From: Tenodera sinensis
Taxonomy: Eukaryota; Arthropoda; Insecta; Mantodea; Mantidae
Direction: 5' to 3'
DNA: 64,000 nt
Assembly: GCA_030765045.1 (NCBI GenBank)
Contig: CM060964.1
Coordinates: 316,826,128 to 316,890,127, forward strand
In this document: positions 1-12,322 of the stretch, in pieces
Layout of the letters: the number at the start of each line of letters is the position of its first letter
Numbering within the stretch: position 1 is the first letter of the stretch
Position numbers and translations under genes: made by a program
Notes under the pieces: model-generated
Seen by the model: only the letters and a program-made list of their open reading frames with translations
Told to the model about the DNA's origin: nothing
Databases searched by the model: none

Positions 1-545
1 AGACATCAAGCTGGGCGTCTTCACTAAAGAATAATCTACCATGAGTGGAAGAGACGTGCAGGAGGGGAAGCTGAGGGTAGTATTTGCTAAGGGTGGCTGG
101 ACACGTGGTCAATGATTAACCCCAAAAATCGACATGCAATTCTAGTCTGAAGAAGGATTAATTTACATAAAGTTATTGATTTAAATTATGCTGTGTGAAC
201 GAGGAAATAGTGGTCAGAATAAGACCGCTGTTTTCATTACCTTGGCGGAGATTCCTGGTGGCGAGCTTCAAAAATCAAAGTGACGCCGGTGGAATTGACC
301 TCCGTTTGGTAACAATTTGGGGCTTAAATTCACAAAACTCGCTAACGAAGTAGCTTAGCCAATAATTCGTGAGCTGACTGCACGTGTAGGATCGACGCAT
401 GCCTTTAGCAACTGTTCCTGCAACGTGATCCTGCAGGAAATAACTTTCACTTATGCGAACAGGAAATTGCATGTCTGATCCGAGTTCTATAAATTTATGC
501 ATAACAAAAAGTTTACAAAACTATCATCGTCACAATATGAGTTAA
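1..545. other. Unassigned AT-rich sequence
   Basis: I see no gene, RNA or repeat here. The only open frame of note (75 codons, minus strand, 275-502) has no recognisable motif and is the length expected by chance in this base composition. Confidence 0.5.
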
Positions 546-595
546 ATGACACAGAGTTTATTTGTGGAGGAAACCCATTACATTAATCTGATTTT

Positions 596-632
596 GAAAA
601 AAAGAAAAAAAAAAAAAAAAAAAAAAAAAAAA
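596..632 (+). repeat. Poly(A) tract
   Basis: This is a nearly pure A run with one G near its left end. It lies about 12 bases before an inverted-repeat element. It could be the tail of an old retroposon whose body is no longer recognisable, or a simple slippage tract. Confidence 0.85.
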
Positions 633-644
633 GAATCTTGCGTC

Positions 645-1362
645 CTTAGGCTTGGAACACTGGGAGTGAAATTTTGGTCAAAATTGTCAAAAAGTCTAAA
701 ATTGTTTTTTACCTTAAAATGTTCCTGGAACACCTGTGCCTTTGGATCAGCTAACATTTTTCATATCCCCACTCCATGTGGTCATTACGGCCCTTTCAAA
801 AAGTGCTCTTCCCTTAACGTACACAGCATGTTCATATATAAAAACCTGTTTTTCTCAAAACAACAATTCTGCACATTCCAAAAGAAGGTCGCGCCTGAGT
901 TTTGCTTGAAATCCAATGAAAATTTCCAAAAGTATTCATAAATAGCAGCTAAACAAAACTATGATTCAATATTCATGTTATCATTAACATGAATTCAAAA
1001 ATGCATTTTTGTATGAAAAAAAATATCAATTTTTAAGATTAAACTTTCTTTGTTATTAGAAAAATATGTACAACATAATCAGCAAACGTATTTGAAATAT
1101 CTCTTCATACAATTCTTACCCATGCTTTAGAGTACCAGTTCTGCCAATATAAATGAATTTTGAAAAGTCAATAGACGCGAGCTACATTTTGAAAATGTGC
1201 CTATTAAAGTCATAAAATAATTTATATATCATAAACGAATTATCCAATGTTAATGAAATTTGGTGTACCTCCTATTCTCATACAAATACAAACGCAGTGA
1301 AAATTTCAGAAAATCTATCAAGAAATGTGGAACTTCCAAATTTCACTCCCAGTGTCCCTTAA
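645..1362 (-). mobile_element. TTAA-flanked MITE, copy 1 (reverse orientation)
   Basis: This non-coding element is bounded by terminal inverted repeats. The right end reads AAATTTCACTCCCAGTGTCC followed by CTTAA. The left end carries a decayed version (GGAACACTGGGAGTGAAATT). Its body matches the copies at 7543 and 14952 over most of its length but in the opposite orientation. The TTAA at the edge is the target-site choice of piggyBac-type transposases, so it is probably a non-autonomous derivative of such an element. The superfamily assignment is inference, since no transposase is present. Confidence 0.82.
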
Positions 1363-2007
1363 CCAAGTTAACGTTAACATTTTTGGATGTTTCTTTAGAA
1401 CGCAAGCTGAAGGGATAGGTACAATCTTTATTGGAAGAGATTAAGAAACCATCTGAAGGAAATACAAATAAATGGAAACAGTTATCTCCAGAACGCTTCT
1501 GGAGGACTGCGTATTTTTAACGTCCTGCAGAAAACGTCACCTAGACCTGCTAAGAAGCAATTATTTTTATTTCTCGTTACAGTTCTTACTGTTTTTATGG
1601 ATTATTTCCTATTTATTTTTTCGCTTCTTTTCCTTGCTCTCATGTTGTACCTTCTGAGGCCTTAGGCTCTATTCCAGCTATTTCAAACGGGAGAATACGT
1701 CGAGTGAAGAAGGTGGGAAAATGTGTTGCAGCCAGAGAAGCAGAGATTGCTTGGGGGTAAGTAACCGTTTCACGCTAAATTGCCTTCTTTCTGAATTTTG
1801 GATTAAACCTCATGTTTACTAGTGATGAACAAAAGTCCCTTTTCGCCCCCTCCACATGCTCGGCCATCGGGTCACAGGCATTGTACCACCACACTGGTGC
1901 ATCTAGGAGTTTCTCTGTCACTTCTGAGTAATGCTGGAGAAAAAGGCTTACGGGACGGTTATTATTAGTAGTAAAATTGGTTGTTATATACACATGTACT
2001 AACTAAA
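1363..2007. other. Unassigned intergenic sequence
   Basis: No recognisable gene or repeat was found. Short open frames (61 and 72 codons) on both strands lack any motif. Confidence 0.5.
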
Positions 2008-2330
2008 CTAGGACCCGGCACAACAGCCCATGAAGAGCCAAGCCTTACCACCCAGCCGCTGCGTCCTCCACCTCGGACCACTACAGACCTCATTGGTGGG
2101 GTGCAGTACTGGAGGCTGGTACGTGGTCAGCGTCCCGATAACTCCCGGCCAGTTATGCGGTCTTCACTGCCTAGAGCCGCTACTTTTCATCAAGTAACTC
2201 CTCAACGAGGCTGAGTGCACCCCGTGCCAGACCTCCCAGAGGGAATAAAATCCCCATGTCGGTACCGGGGATCGAACCCGGGTCCTCCGTGCCAGAGGCA
2301 AGCGCGCTACGGTGGCGGTCACACATCTAC
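2008..2330 (-). mobile_element. tRNA-derived SINE, family 1, copy 1
   Basis: Read on the minus strand, the head starts near 2330 and has a tRNA-like A-box region (TAGCGCGCTTGCC) and a near-perfect B box (GGTTCGATCCC, plus-strand 2268-2278), the internal promoter of RNA polymerase III genes. The body continues through GGGAGGTCTGG and GGGGTGCACTCAGCCTCGTT and ends near GGGCTGTTGTGCCGGGTCC. The same order of blocks recurs at 12793-13050, which shows a dispersed family. The cloverleaf is not intact, so this is not a working tRNA gene. Confidence 0.75.
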
Positions 2331-2811
2331 TAAAACTGTAACAAAATGCTCTGGTAATTTTTCAATTCTACAATAATTATTTTATACTACCTAGCATAAT
2401 AAAACGTGCATCTTTAAAATGTGTGTACGTGCATTTGACATTTAAATTCTGGATTATTTACTTCAAACAATGTTGGTTTATAATGGGATAAAATATCTGG
2501 AGTTATATTCATATTTAGACAAAACGTTAAATAAAACGCGAATTTAGCCTTCCGTTAAGCCGCGTCCTGGTAGAACGCAGTTGGTCGCGCGGGGCCTGTC
2601 AGGCCCACGCTATGTTTTTGTGCTTATATGCCTGTATTTTTTTTTTAAATTTCATTTTTCCTTCATTCCTATATTTACCTTCATTTAACCTAATTATACA
2701 TGGTTTTATTAGCATTATTTTACTAGATAGACCAAAGAGGGATAAAACGTAGAATAAATACATTGTACGTTATAATTTGTACTACACAACATGGCAAAAA
2801 ATCTGATATGA
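2331..2811. other. Unassigned AT-rich sequence
   Basis: No gene, RNA or repeat is recognisable. There is a short T run at about 2637-2646. Confidence 0.5.
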
Positions 2812-3702
2812 CTTTCTCTACTCTTGTACTAACTATTCTACTAACTCTTATTCCTGTATCTTGTTCGCTTTAGCTGAGATAAACATTTGCAGAAATTATC
2901 TTATTGCTTATTTCCTTGTAGGTGCAATGAGTATACGGGAATAAAGTAGGCTTTGAGCGATACTCAAAATCTTTTAAAGCTTTCAAATTTCGTCTTCTTT
3001 GCATGGTTAACATATAAAAAATGAACAATGGTGTTCCATTTATAGAAGTGTTCTCCAAAACCCACGCATATAACAAGGAATATATCCGAAATGGTTCACT
3101 CTACAAAAAAAATGTATTTAGACATAAATTGTGTGTTTGAGCAAGATCTACATTTTCTGTATAGTAAGACTCGGTCTATCTCTTACGGTTAACCAGTTAT
3201 GCAAAAACCATCCAGAGTAAAAAGGGTTACGTGGCCTATAGCAAGAAAATTCAAGATATGCATTTCATTTTCCATAAAAATATATCAAATATGATATTTT
3301 AATCAAAACCGTTAGAGCCATTTTCAAGAAAATCAAAACTGTTGAAAAATTTGCCATGTAAAGGGTAGTTTAGGGTGGAGCAATTTTCTTCAAAATCATC
3401 GTGTTGCATCCTTGAAAGACATAAAAGTTAAACACCAGCTTTGGTTTTTAACCGATTTTTCGTTTTTGAGTTAAGCTGCCCACAGACTGACAGACACAGA
3501 TTGACAGACAGACAGACAGACGGACAGACAGACAGACACACACAAACACACACAAACACACACAAACACACATACACACGCACACCAAAAATGCTTTTTT
3601 TGGACTCGGGGAATCTCAAAACATATTTCCGGTGAAATCTCGATATCGAATTTTTGGGTGGAATACATTACTTTCTCTACTTCACTGTACGTTATAGAGA
3701 AA
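2812..3702 (+). mobile_element. CTTTCTCTA dispersed repeat, copy 1
   Basis: This ~890-base element is shared with 8987-9804 in the same orientation. Both begin CTTTCTCTACTCTT and contain the block ATTATCTTATTGCTTATTTC. Both then carry a stretch ending in an internal CAGA/CACA microsatellite, then AAAATGCTTTTTTT and a terminal segment with TCTCG, CATCGAA or TATCGAA, and TTTGGGTG. The ends form short inverted repeats (start CTTTCTCTA, end TATAGAGAAA), so it resembles a non-autonomous DNA transposon. No coding capacity is visible. The superfamily is unknown. Confidence 0.72.
3503..3580. repeat. Compound (CAGA)n (CACACAAA)n microsatellite inside the dispersed repeat
   Basis: GACA/CAGA repeats run straight into CACACAAA repeats. 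The other full copy of the host element (about 9656-9682) has a much shorter version at the same place, so the microsatellite is part of the element and has expanded in this copy. Confidence 0.9.
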
Positions 3703-3756
3703 ATAATAAATTGCGCTTTCAGGTATAATAACTTGTAATATGTAAAGTACTGTTTA

Positions 3757-4681
<925 letters not shown>

Positions 4682-4689
4682 TTAGAGCG

Positions 4690-5537
4690 AGGATAAATAT
4701 CCCATCGCTTACAATGTTTGCGCGCTCGTACTATACACGCTCCGTGGTGACTGGCAGACGGCGTAGCAGGAGTGTGAAGAACATGTAAACAAAAGGGCAG
4801 GGCTGTGTAAGAAGCTCTAGTCCATTTACATCAGTTCATATCGTCATCTATTCGTTCCTCAACAACATTGTAGTGAACAATAATACATTTTTAAATTGTT
4901 CAAAAGTAAAACTTGTCATCTAAACAATGTTTATACAGCGAGAAACCTCTCTCAACGTCACGTGATGTAACGGGAGCAAACGTAAGATATTTTGCATTGT
5001 GTTCGTCATACGTAGATGACGTTTTGTCTAGATGTTGTAAACCAATTTTTATATGAACCATTGTAGCGTAGCCAGGATCATTACATGATTTTACATGATC
5101 TATTTTGCACATGTCTTAAAAAAACTCCGATTGAAGTGACAAATGGTCGTGTTCTTTATTCATTGATGCTGCAACAAGTGCTTTATGTTTTTGGTATTAC
5201 AGTGTTGCTTCAACAATTTCCGTTTCTCCTTGGAATCTGTAATTTGTGAATAACATAACTTACAGTGTCACCATTCATCGCCATTCAATACGAAATTATT
5301 TCTTCCAAATTCTTCCAATAACTTATTTAATTTACCATCACCTAAAGCTGAAGACATTATTCACCTCGTATGTAAACACGGATCGCACAGAAAATAACAC
5401 TCCCTATCTGTACGGTACAGCTGTCATACTGAACCAGAGCACGCTGTTCACCCCTCAGTCCGAGGTAGCAGCGATGACGTCAAGCAAGCAATTCGCTGTG
5501 CAGTCAACCTGATTTCTTCTTCAGTGGATATATGTCC
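4690..5537. other. Unassigned intergenic sequence
   Basis: Nothing recognisable was found on either strand. Open frames are short and lack motifs. Confidence 0.5.
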
Positions 5538-5540
5538 TCG

Positions 5541-5782
5541 CTCTAGTGATGATAGTGATGATGACGGTGGTGATGATGACGGTGGTGATGATGACGGTGG
5601 TGGTGGTGGTGGTGGTGGTGGTGCTGATGGTGGTGGTGGTGGTGGTGGTGGTGATGATGATGGTGGTGGTGGTGGTGGTGGTGGTGGTGGTGGTGGTGGT
5701 GGTGGTGATGATGGTAATAGTAATGATGGTAATGATGGTAATAGTAATAATAATAGTAATAACAATGATAATGATAATATAT
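5541..5782 (+). repeat. Trinucleotide array (GAT/GGT)n grading to (AAT)n
   Basis: GAT/GAC/GGT triplets pass through a long pure GGT core and then into GGTAAT, AGTAAT and AATAAT types at the right end. The glycine-rich, valine-rich and proline-rich open frames over it are by-products of the repeat. Confidence 0.95.
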
Positions 5783-5954
5783 TATTATGTATTATATTTG
5801 TGATTATGATTATATGACATGATATATTTATCTACATTTCATCATTCATACAGATTAATTACAATTCTCTGCTGCTTAAATGTCTAACCCTACAATAATA
5901 TTTTCTTCACCTCCCTGAGTTGCTGTATTTCCATGGACGCATAGCATCAAATAC

Positions 5955-6110
5955 CGTGGCCACCAAGCTATTGGGTCCTATTTACTATTTTTCTTTAAGT
6001 ATCTACATTTTCTTCTTTATCCTTATTTCTAATTTTCTTTAGCCATCTATTTCTAACTAAACCTAGATATTTTACCATTTCTATTAAACTTTTCTTAGAG
6101 GATACTTGGT
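5955..6110 (-). mobile_element. LINE 3'-end fragment, minus strand (left arm of an inverted pair)
   Basis: Read on the minus strand, this ~150-base stretch matches about 6495-6645 on the plus strand with few differences. It contains the same terminal block, ending AGGACCCAATAGCTTGGTGG. It therefore looks like the 3' terminus of the same LINE as the neighbouring fragment, but in opposite orientation. It begins only ten bases from that fragment. Confidence 0.7.
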
Positions 6111-6645
6111 ACAAGTGCATAGAAGGAAATCTAAATGAAATAGGTTGTGGGGATATCTGGAGGGATAGCCAGGTATTGGAGAAAGGGTTTTGGAAGAGAG
6201 TTAAATGGAGAATTAGGGATATTGAAAGACAAGTAATATTTGTTAGTTTTAATTCCAGAGCTTCATTGTATAGATATACAGAGCTAAAACCGGCGTGGGA
6301 AATAGAAAAGTATGTTGACATTTGCGACAGAACAGCAAGAGAGGGATTTCCATGGGCAAGGGCCGGGGTGGTACGTAATATGAATTATGATAATTATTGA
6401 TATTTAGTCTTAGAATGTGAAGGAACAATGAATATGAGAGGTGAATTAGGAAAGAAGAAATGGTTCAGTTTACCAAATGAACTTGTGTATAAAAGGTTGA
6501 GTGTTAAATCTAAGAGAGGTTTGATAGAAATAGGAAAATGTCTAGGTTTATTTAGAAATAGGTGCTAAAGAAAATTAGAAATAAGGATTAAGGTGAAATT
6601 GTAGATACCTGTAAGAAAAATAGTACATAGGACCCAATAGCTTGG
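6111..6645 (+). pseudogene. LINE C-terminal coding remnant plus 3' end
   Basis: The frame starting near 6107 encodes about 98 residues with the pattern seen after the reverse transcriptase domain of many LINE ORF2 proteins: FNSRASLYRYTELKP, then KYVDICDR, then a GFPWARAGV-like segment. A stop at 6398-6400 ends it. A shifted frame at once continues with LECEGTMNMRGELG, the usual 'LECEGT' block that follows. The element is therefore 5'-truncated and frameshifted. The clade is not certain. The non-coding 3' end reaches about 6645 and is followed by a GA microsatellite. Confidence 0.68.
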
Positions 6646-6665
6646 TGGCAATGAGAGACAGAAGC

Positions 6666-6670
<5 letters not shown>

Positions 6671-6713
<43 letters not shown>
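6671..6713 (+). repeat. (GA)n microsatellite
   Basis: There are about 20 GA dinucleotides, immediately downstream of the LINE 3' end. Confidence 0.95.
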
Positions 6714-6718
<5 letters not shown>

Positions 6719-6719
6719 A

Positions 6720-7542
6720 GAGACAGTAAAATTACCAGGAGAAGACAGCTGTGGGTTGCAATATCACGAAAGACGCAGACTGTGTTAACTTCCATAGAAG
6801 AGAACTGCGTATTTGCGCATTGGGTTAGAGGAAAATCAAGTGAGAAAGAAGTAATTGGACCGAATTTTTGTTGTTTTTGTCACTGTTTTATAAGTTTTAT
6901 TAAAAATTGTGTATAACGCCTTACTCCTCTGATCTACTTCATATTTCCTACTCAATTAAATCTTGGAGCTTTCTGTTATGGAGTCAAAAGTTTTGAGCTT
7001 TCGGTTTCCAGCCAGTCTATCACAGTCAATAATTTGTATTCTTTACTGGCTGCCTGTGACTTTTAAAGCGATGAATGAAACTAATTAAGCATGATGAACA
7101 TGGGTTCATGGTTCCTTGGTGCCTTCAGTTCGCCTTTATTTGCTTGAATATTACAGGTACAGGCTAGTAAGCAAACTCCGTGAAACTTCAACTAATAAGG
7201 TATCCCATCATGTCCGATAAATTTCAGGAACAATGGAGAACAGAAGCCTTACCTAAGCTTCCATATTCAACCATTATGCTCTTTACTACACACGAACGGT
7301 GGGAGAAGGGAATCTAAAGGTACATAAATGAATGAAGGAATTAATTAGTTAATTAATAAAACGAATAAATATAAATAACTAGTTGTTTCAGGCATAATAC
7401 GCGCAAATTTAGTTAACCTTCTTCTATGTAACCAAGAATGACTGGGGTTAATAACACGATGATGGAAACTCGATAAAAAGCAATCTTATCAATTATACAT
7501 GCAGCCAAGAAATATTTGCCGAAAGCTTTGCCATTTATTCTG
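6720..7542. other. Unassigned AT-rich sequence
   Basis: No recognisable gene or repeat was found. Confidence 0.5.
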
Positions 7543-8265
7543 TTAAGGGACACTGGGAGTGAAATTTGAAAGTTCCACAGTTCTTGATAGATTTTTCTGA
7601 AATTTTTACTGTGTTTGTATTTATATGAGAATAGGAGATACACCAAATTTCATTAAAATTGAAGAATTCGTTTAGGATATATAAATTATTTTGTGAATTT
7701 AACAGGCACATTTTCAAAATAGAGCTCGCGTCTATTGACTTTTCAAAATTCATTTATATTGGCAGAACTGATACTCTAAAACATGGGTAACAATTGTATG
7801 AAGAGATATTTCAAATACGTTTGCTGATTATGCTGTACATAGTTTTTTAATAACAAAGAAAATTTAATCTTACAAATTATTGATTTTTTTCATACAAAAA
7901 AAAATGTTTCTGGAATTCATGTTAATGATAACATCAATATTGAAGCATTGTTTTGTTTAGCTGCTATTTATGAATACTTTGGAAATTTTCATTGAATTTG
8001 AAGCAAAACTCAGGCGCGACCTTCTTTTGAAATGTGCAGAAATGTAGTTTTGAGAAAACCAGGCTTTTATATAAGAGCATCCTGTGTACATTAAGGGAAG
8101 AGCGCTATTTGAAAGGGCCGTAATGATCACATGGAGTGGGGGATATGAAAAATGTTAGCTGATCCAAATGCACAGGTGTTACAGGAACATTTTAAGGTAA
8201 AAAAAAAGAACAATTTTCGAGTTTTTGACAATTTTGACCAAAATTTCACTCCCAGTGTCCCTTAA
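7543..8265 (+). mobile_element. TTAA-flanked MITE, copy 2 (complete)
   Basis: This is the best-preserved copy, 723 bases including TTAA at both edges (7543-7546 and 8262-8265). The terminal inverted repeat begins GGGACACTGGGAGTGAAATT and is mirrored exactly at the right end. It contains no open frame of substance, so it must have been moved by a transposase encoded elsewhere. The TTAA flanks point to a piggyBac-like source (inference). Confidence 0.9.
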
Positions 8266-8986
8266 TATTACTTTATGCACTTTAGGAAACAGTAGAATCG
8301 TCTATACATGTATATACCAGGTGGTTCATCTCCTGCGTCTTTGGAGTAAGTAGATAATCCTTCGTGCGTTAAAAGAATTGCAGAACGCAACGGCGCGATT
8401 CCTATGAAGCGGGCGTCAGTGGCGTGAGTGAACGTTGTAAGAGAAGACAAGCGGGAGAGGAATTCCCTAGGCTTCAACTGCAGTCTGTAGCTCGTTATAG
8501 TAGACAAGAGCAGTCTGAATATTTTGCACTTCACTTACAATGACTTTATTTTCCAGGGAATAAACTCACTGCTGTACATGCTGCTTTGTCTGACATTGCG
8601 GATTACAGATTGTAAATTGTTACTGTAAACATTACGTTCAAATTTGCCAATAAGGAATCTAACAGCCATATTAATATCTGATTGAACCAATTATCTTACT
8701 CATTATGATCTCCTTCTACGTACAACCTTATATATGAAAGTAAAATCGATTTGGAGTGCCTTTGCAGTACACGATAACAATACTTATGTTGGTCAAATTA
8801 AATTCACATACATTGTGCACACACAACATTAAAAGCTCGACATTTTTAAACACCATTAATATTGCCTCTGAGCTTATATTTTCTATCAAGCTTGTTAGTT
8901 ACACAGAAATCCAACCTTCTACAAAAACTCGTAAATTCAGACACACCTACGCAATTAAGAAGATCTGATATGTTGCATTTAGATGA
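8266..8986. other. Unassigned intergenic sequence
   Basis: No recognisable gene or repeat was found. The 88-codon minus-strand frame at 8268-8534 has no motif I know. Confidence 0.45.
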
Positions 8987-9804
8987 CTTTCTCTACTCTT
9001 ATACTAACAATTATTAAAAATGCTTATTCCTATACCTTTTTCGTGTTAGTTGAGATAAACTTTTGTACAAATTATCTTATTGCTTATTTCCTTGTAGGGG
9101 CAAGGAGAATTTTAGAATACAGTAGAATTTGAGCGAAAGTCAAATCTTTTAAAGCTTTGAGATCCCGCTAACTTTGCAGGGTTAACATATAAAAAAATGA
9201 ACAACGATGTTACATTTGACGAAAGTTTGTTTTCCGAAACTGACACAAATAACAAGGAGTATTTCCGAAATGGTTCACTGTACAAATAAATCTATTTGGA
9301 TATAAATTGAGTGTTTTAGAGACATCTTTGCATAGTAAGTTTTGTCTATCTCTTACGGCTTACGACTTATTCAAAAGTTATCCAGAGTAATCAGTTTTGC
9401 AAAGGTTGCAGCCAAAAATTCCAAATGTACATTTAATTTATCATAAAAAATATCCTAAACTTAGGTCATTTTAATCGAACTCGTTATAGCCATTTTCATG
9501 AAAATCAACGTGTTCGAAAAATTTTCTATGTAAACGGTGCTTTAGGGTAGAGCAGTTTTCTTCAAAACCTTCATGTCATATCCTTGAAATACATTAAACT
9601 TAAATACCAACTTTGATTTTTAACCAACTTTTCGTTTTTGACTTATGCTGTCCACAGACTGACACAGACATACACACACCAACCTGTTTCTAAAAATGCT
9701 TTTTTTTTGATTCAGGGGTGCTCAAAACCTATAATTCCAGTAAAATCTCGGCATCGAATGTTTGGGTGAAATACAATACCTCCTCTACTTACTAGTAGAG
9801 AAAG
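8987..9804 (+). mobile_element. CTTTCTCTA dispersed repeat, copy 2
   Basis: This is an 818-base relative of the element at 2812-3702. It starts CTTTCTCTACTCTT and ends ACTAGTAGAGAAAG, giving a short terminal inverted repeat of about 11 bases. Internal blocks align in the same order as copy 1, including the shortened CAGA/CACA tract near 9656-9682. No target-site duplication is obvious. Confidence 0.72.
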
Positions 9805-10735
9805 CAAATAGGTATTAGTAATAGGTTTGTTATTTCATGTAAAGAGTAACTCAAAACAAATGATCATTTAGATTAGTGTTACGTGTCCTCGTAATAGTCG
9901 ACTTTGTTATTGCATTGGGTTTAATTTGATATCTGCTGTTGCTAGTAAAGTATTTTTTTCTGTCCTATTTACAAATTACGACGAAGACTGAAGCGCCGTT
10001 GGCATTCTGATTTACGAATGAACATCTAGTTCTATACAAATGCTTTTTCTGTAACTGTTTTTCCCTATTTCTGTGTTATATTGTTGGGACTATCGCTGGA
10101 TGGCACCCCAATTACACGTTTCATGTTGTTCTGTGTATAGCTTAGCTCAACCATATTGTACCTAATTGTACAGAAGAGTTTCCTTTAATTAAAAAAAAAT
10201 TTACAAACGCATTAATAGTTATGCTTATTTTAAAGGTCGTTTTATAACGATAATTTACGTTCAGGTTAATTTTATTGCCAGTCATTTAAACATTATCATT
10301 TTAACATTTTCTCAATGTATTGGTTCTGTTGTGACGCGTGTATTTAGTAATGTGAACGATTATACTAGGAACCACGTGAAAAAAGTAGTTACAGCAGTCG
10401 CTTATAGCATGTTAACAAATGAGAAAACATCAGTTACTGATAATCACACTTTATTGCCTTCTAGTCAGTTAGCGTAGTGCTGACATTACACTTAGATCAC
10501 TTTTGTAAAAATTCAGAGCAACAGAATAACTGCCGAATCAAAAATAAGAACTGGCAGTTTACAACTCGGACTGAACTACTACTCGGCACGGTTCACAGGC
10601 ACTGTCCACTTAACTATTTTACTGCTAAGAACGAGTGTTTCAGAGTTAACTGTATAAAACACAACGATCAAAGAACGCCTCTGAATAAATTCAAAAACGA
10701 TTTCGAACACTAGAAATTTCTATTAGCCTTTTTAT
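9805..10735. other. Unassigned AT-rich sequence
   Basis: No gene was found. A short block near 10082-10107 (TTGTTGGGACTATCGCTGGA) resembles one near 11875-11900 (TTGTTGGGACTTTTCCTGGA). This hints at a further low-copy repeat that I cannot delimit. Confidence 0.4.
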
Positions 10736-10739
10736 TTGT

Positions 10740-11250
10740 AAATATAGAGGTGTTTAAGACAGTGCCTGATTTTGCAACAGTGGTTGAGATTGGGCAAACC
10801 TAGAATAAAGGTTTCTATAAACATTGGTCCGGAAACAAATACCTGTTGAGGTATGAGCCATTTTACTTGTGTTGAGTATTTACACCAGACAATGGATTGG
10901 TTAAAGAGGTCCAGTAGCATGGGCTCCCCATTTACCACACCTCAATTCATTACGTTTTTGGCTATGGGCACATATGCCAAACCCATCGACAATGTGCATA
11001 CGTTACAAGAGCATACGTTACTCCTGTTTAGTTTATGGATGTTTACCCAACAAGTGTTCCCTAGAAAGCGCTTGTTGGATGAAGTCCGTTGCCTGGTGTC
11101 AGTACTCAACACAAGTATAATGGGTCTTATATCAACACGTATTTGTTTCTGGATATATGTTTATAGGAACATTTATTCTAGTTTTGATCAATCCCAATTC
11201 CTGTTGCAATATCATACGCTTTCTTTTAACACCTGGTATATTGAAGCCCA
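10740..11250. repeat. Long imperfect inverted repeat
   Basis: The left arm (about 10740-10895), reverse-complemented, matches the right arm (about 11095-11250). Shared blocks include TACTCAACACAAGTA, GTATTTGTTTC, ATGTTTATAG and TTTATTCTAG, with roughly 25-30% divergence and a ~200-base spacer. This could be an old foldback element or two opposed copies of a gene fragment. The 135-codon plus frame and 68-codon minus frame over it are mirror images of each other (both contain the NTS/STQV...FVSG type stretch in one frame) and are not independently supported as genes. Confidence 0.65.
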
Positions 11251-11264
11251 GTATGTATAGAAGC

Positions 11265-11905
11265 GGACGCCAAACGTGATTTTGTTATTTTTCCTTCTCC
11301 CTTATTTATTCGTGAATCTTCTACAGTCAGCGTTTTACACAGTCTTTTCTTCTCTGAGGGCAAATGGAGCATTTGACAAGAGTAAAAATTAATGTAATCT
11401 ATAGAACGATGTATCGATGCTAAACGTGACTAGACACTCAATTATATGAAGCCTTCCGCTGTGAAATTGTTATTTATGTGGCATGTGATGCATAGTTTCG
11501 TTGGATGCGCATAGCTCTTTGTGAGTGAGATGAATCAATGAATAAATAAAAGATGGTGTACATATCCCACGTCTCGAACCGTCACTGCCATTTGCTGTTG
11601 ACCCGGGACGTACTACGCATGTATCCAGCCAGAGTGGTCTGGTTTAGCTCGTAGTGCGTGTTCTGTATCTGCACTCAGTATTTCATGGTTTAAAGTATTA
11701 TGTCATTGTTGAAATTATGTTCATTGTGTTGTAATGTACTCATTTGTGATACACTAATTAAAAGCATAAGTCGGAATTTTGACTTGGATTGCGAAAGGTT
11801 TGGAGATAACAACGGAGAGGTTAATTACTAATTATGGCAATGGGTGATATTTTTAACTATTTATTTGCCTGCTCGTTGTTGGGACTTTTCCTGGAGGGCA
11901 ACTAA
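11265..11905. other. Unassigned intergenic sequence
   Basis: No recognisable gene, RNA or well-bounded repeat was found. Confidence 0.5.
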
Positions 11906-11908
11906 AAA

Positions 11909-11945
11909 GTGACCATCGTCATCGTCATCGTCGTCGTCGTCATCG

Positions 11946-11981
<36 letters not shown>

Positions 11982-11982
11982 A
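11909..11982 (-). repeat. (CATCGT)n array at the 3' end of a LINE remnant
   Basis: These are ATC/GTC triplets, which read GATGAC/GACGAC on the minus strand. The tract sits about 15 bases beyond the stop codon of the LINE remnant on the same strand. That is where some LINE families carry terminal short tandem repeats. It may therefore be the element's own 3' tail (inference). Confidence 0.85.
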
Positions 11983-11996
11983 CAACACTTCATGGA

Positions 11997-12322
11997 TTAG
12001 GAGACTTCTGTTAATGCCTCAATCTCTCTCCACCTTCTCATCGGTCTTCCATCTCTCTTCCCATATGGTTGGTACTTCTATGCCATTTTGGGGTATCGGG
12101 TATTGTGCATCCTTTGAAAACGATTTCTCCAGCTTTCTCTATATTGGTTTATTTTGTCATTTATTAGGCAAATATTCTCTTATTTCTCTAATTGTTCATA
12201 ATTTATCCATTATTTTACATCCTTTTATAGCCCTAAGGTATCTAATTTCTGCTGCATTTATTTTATCTTATTCCTCTTCCTTTATCATCCATGTTTCACA
12301 ACGTTGGAATTGCCACTGTTTT
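11997..12322 (-). pseudogene. LINE reverse transcriptase C-terminal remnant
   Basis: Minus-strand frames give ETWMIK, then INAAEIRYLRAIKGCKIMDK, then after frame changes and stops GRPMRRWREIEALTEVS and a stop codon at 11997-11999. The order 'ETW - NAAEMRFLR - G.T..D - GRPRKRW' is the familiar C-terminus of LINE-encoded reverse transcriptases. Internal stops and frameshifts show it is dead. The upstream part (12323-12640) may be more of the same element, but I cannot recognise it. Confidence 0.72.

Noticed and set aside
546..941. 131-codon frame over the poly(A) tract and MITE copy 1
   Set aside because: It starts in unique DNA, reads a lysine run through the A tract and then runs through a non-coding MITE. 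The equivalent frame is not kept in copy 2.
5448..5817. Proline-rich and glycine/aspartate-rich frames
   Set aside because: They are products of the GGT/GAT microsatellite on the two strands.
10853..11260. 135-codon plus-strand frame as a gene
   Set aside because: It lies across an inverted duplication and has no known domain. Its right half mirrors the minus-strand frame on the left arm.
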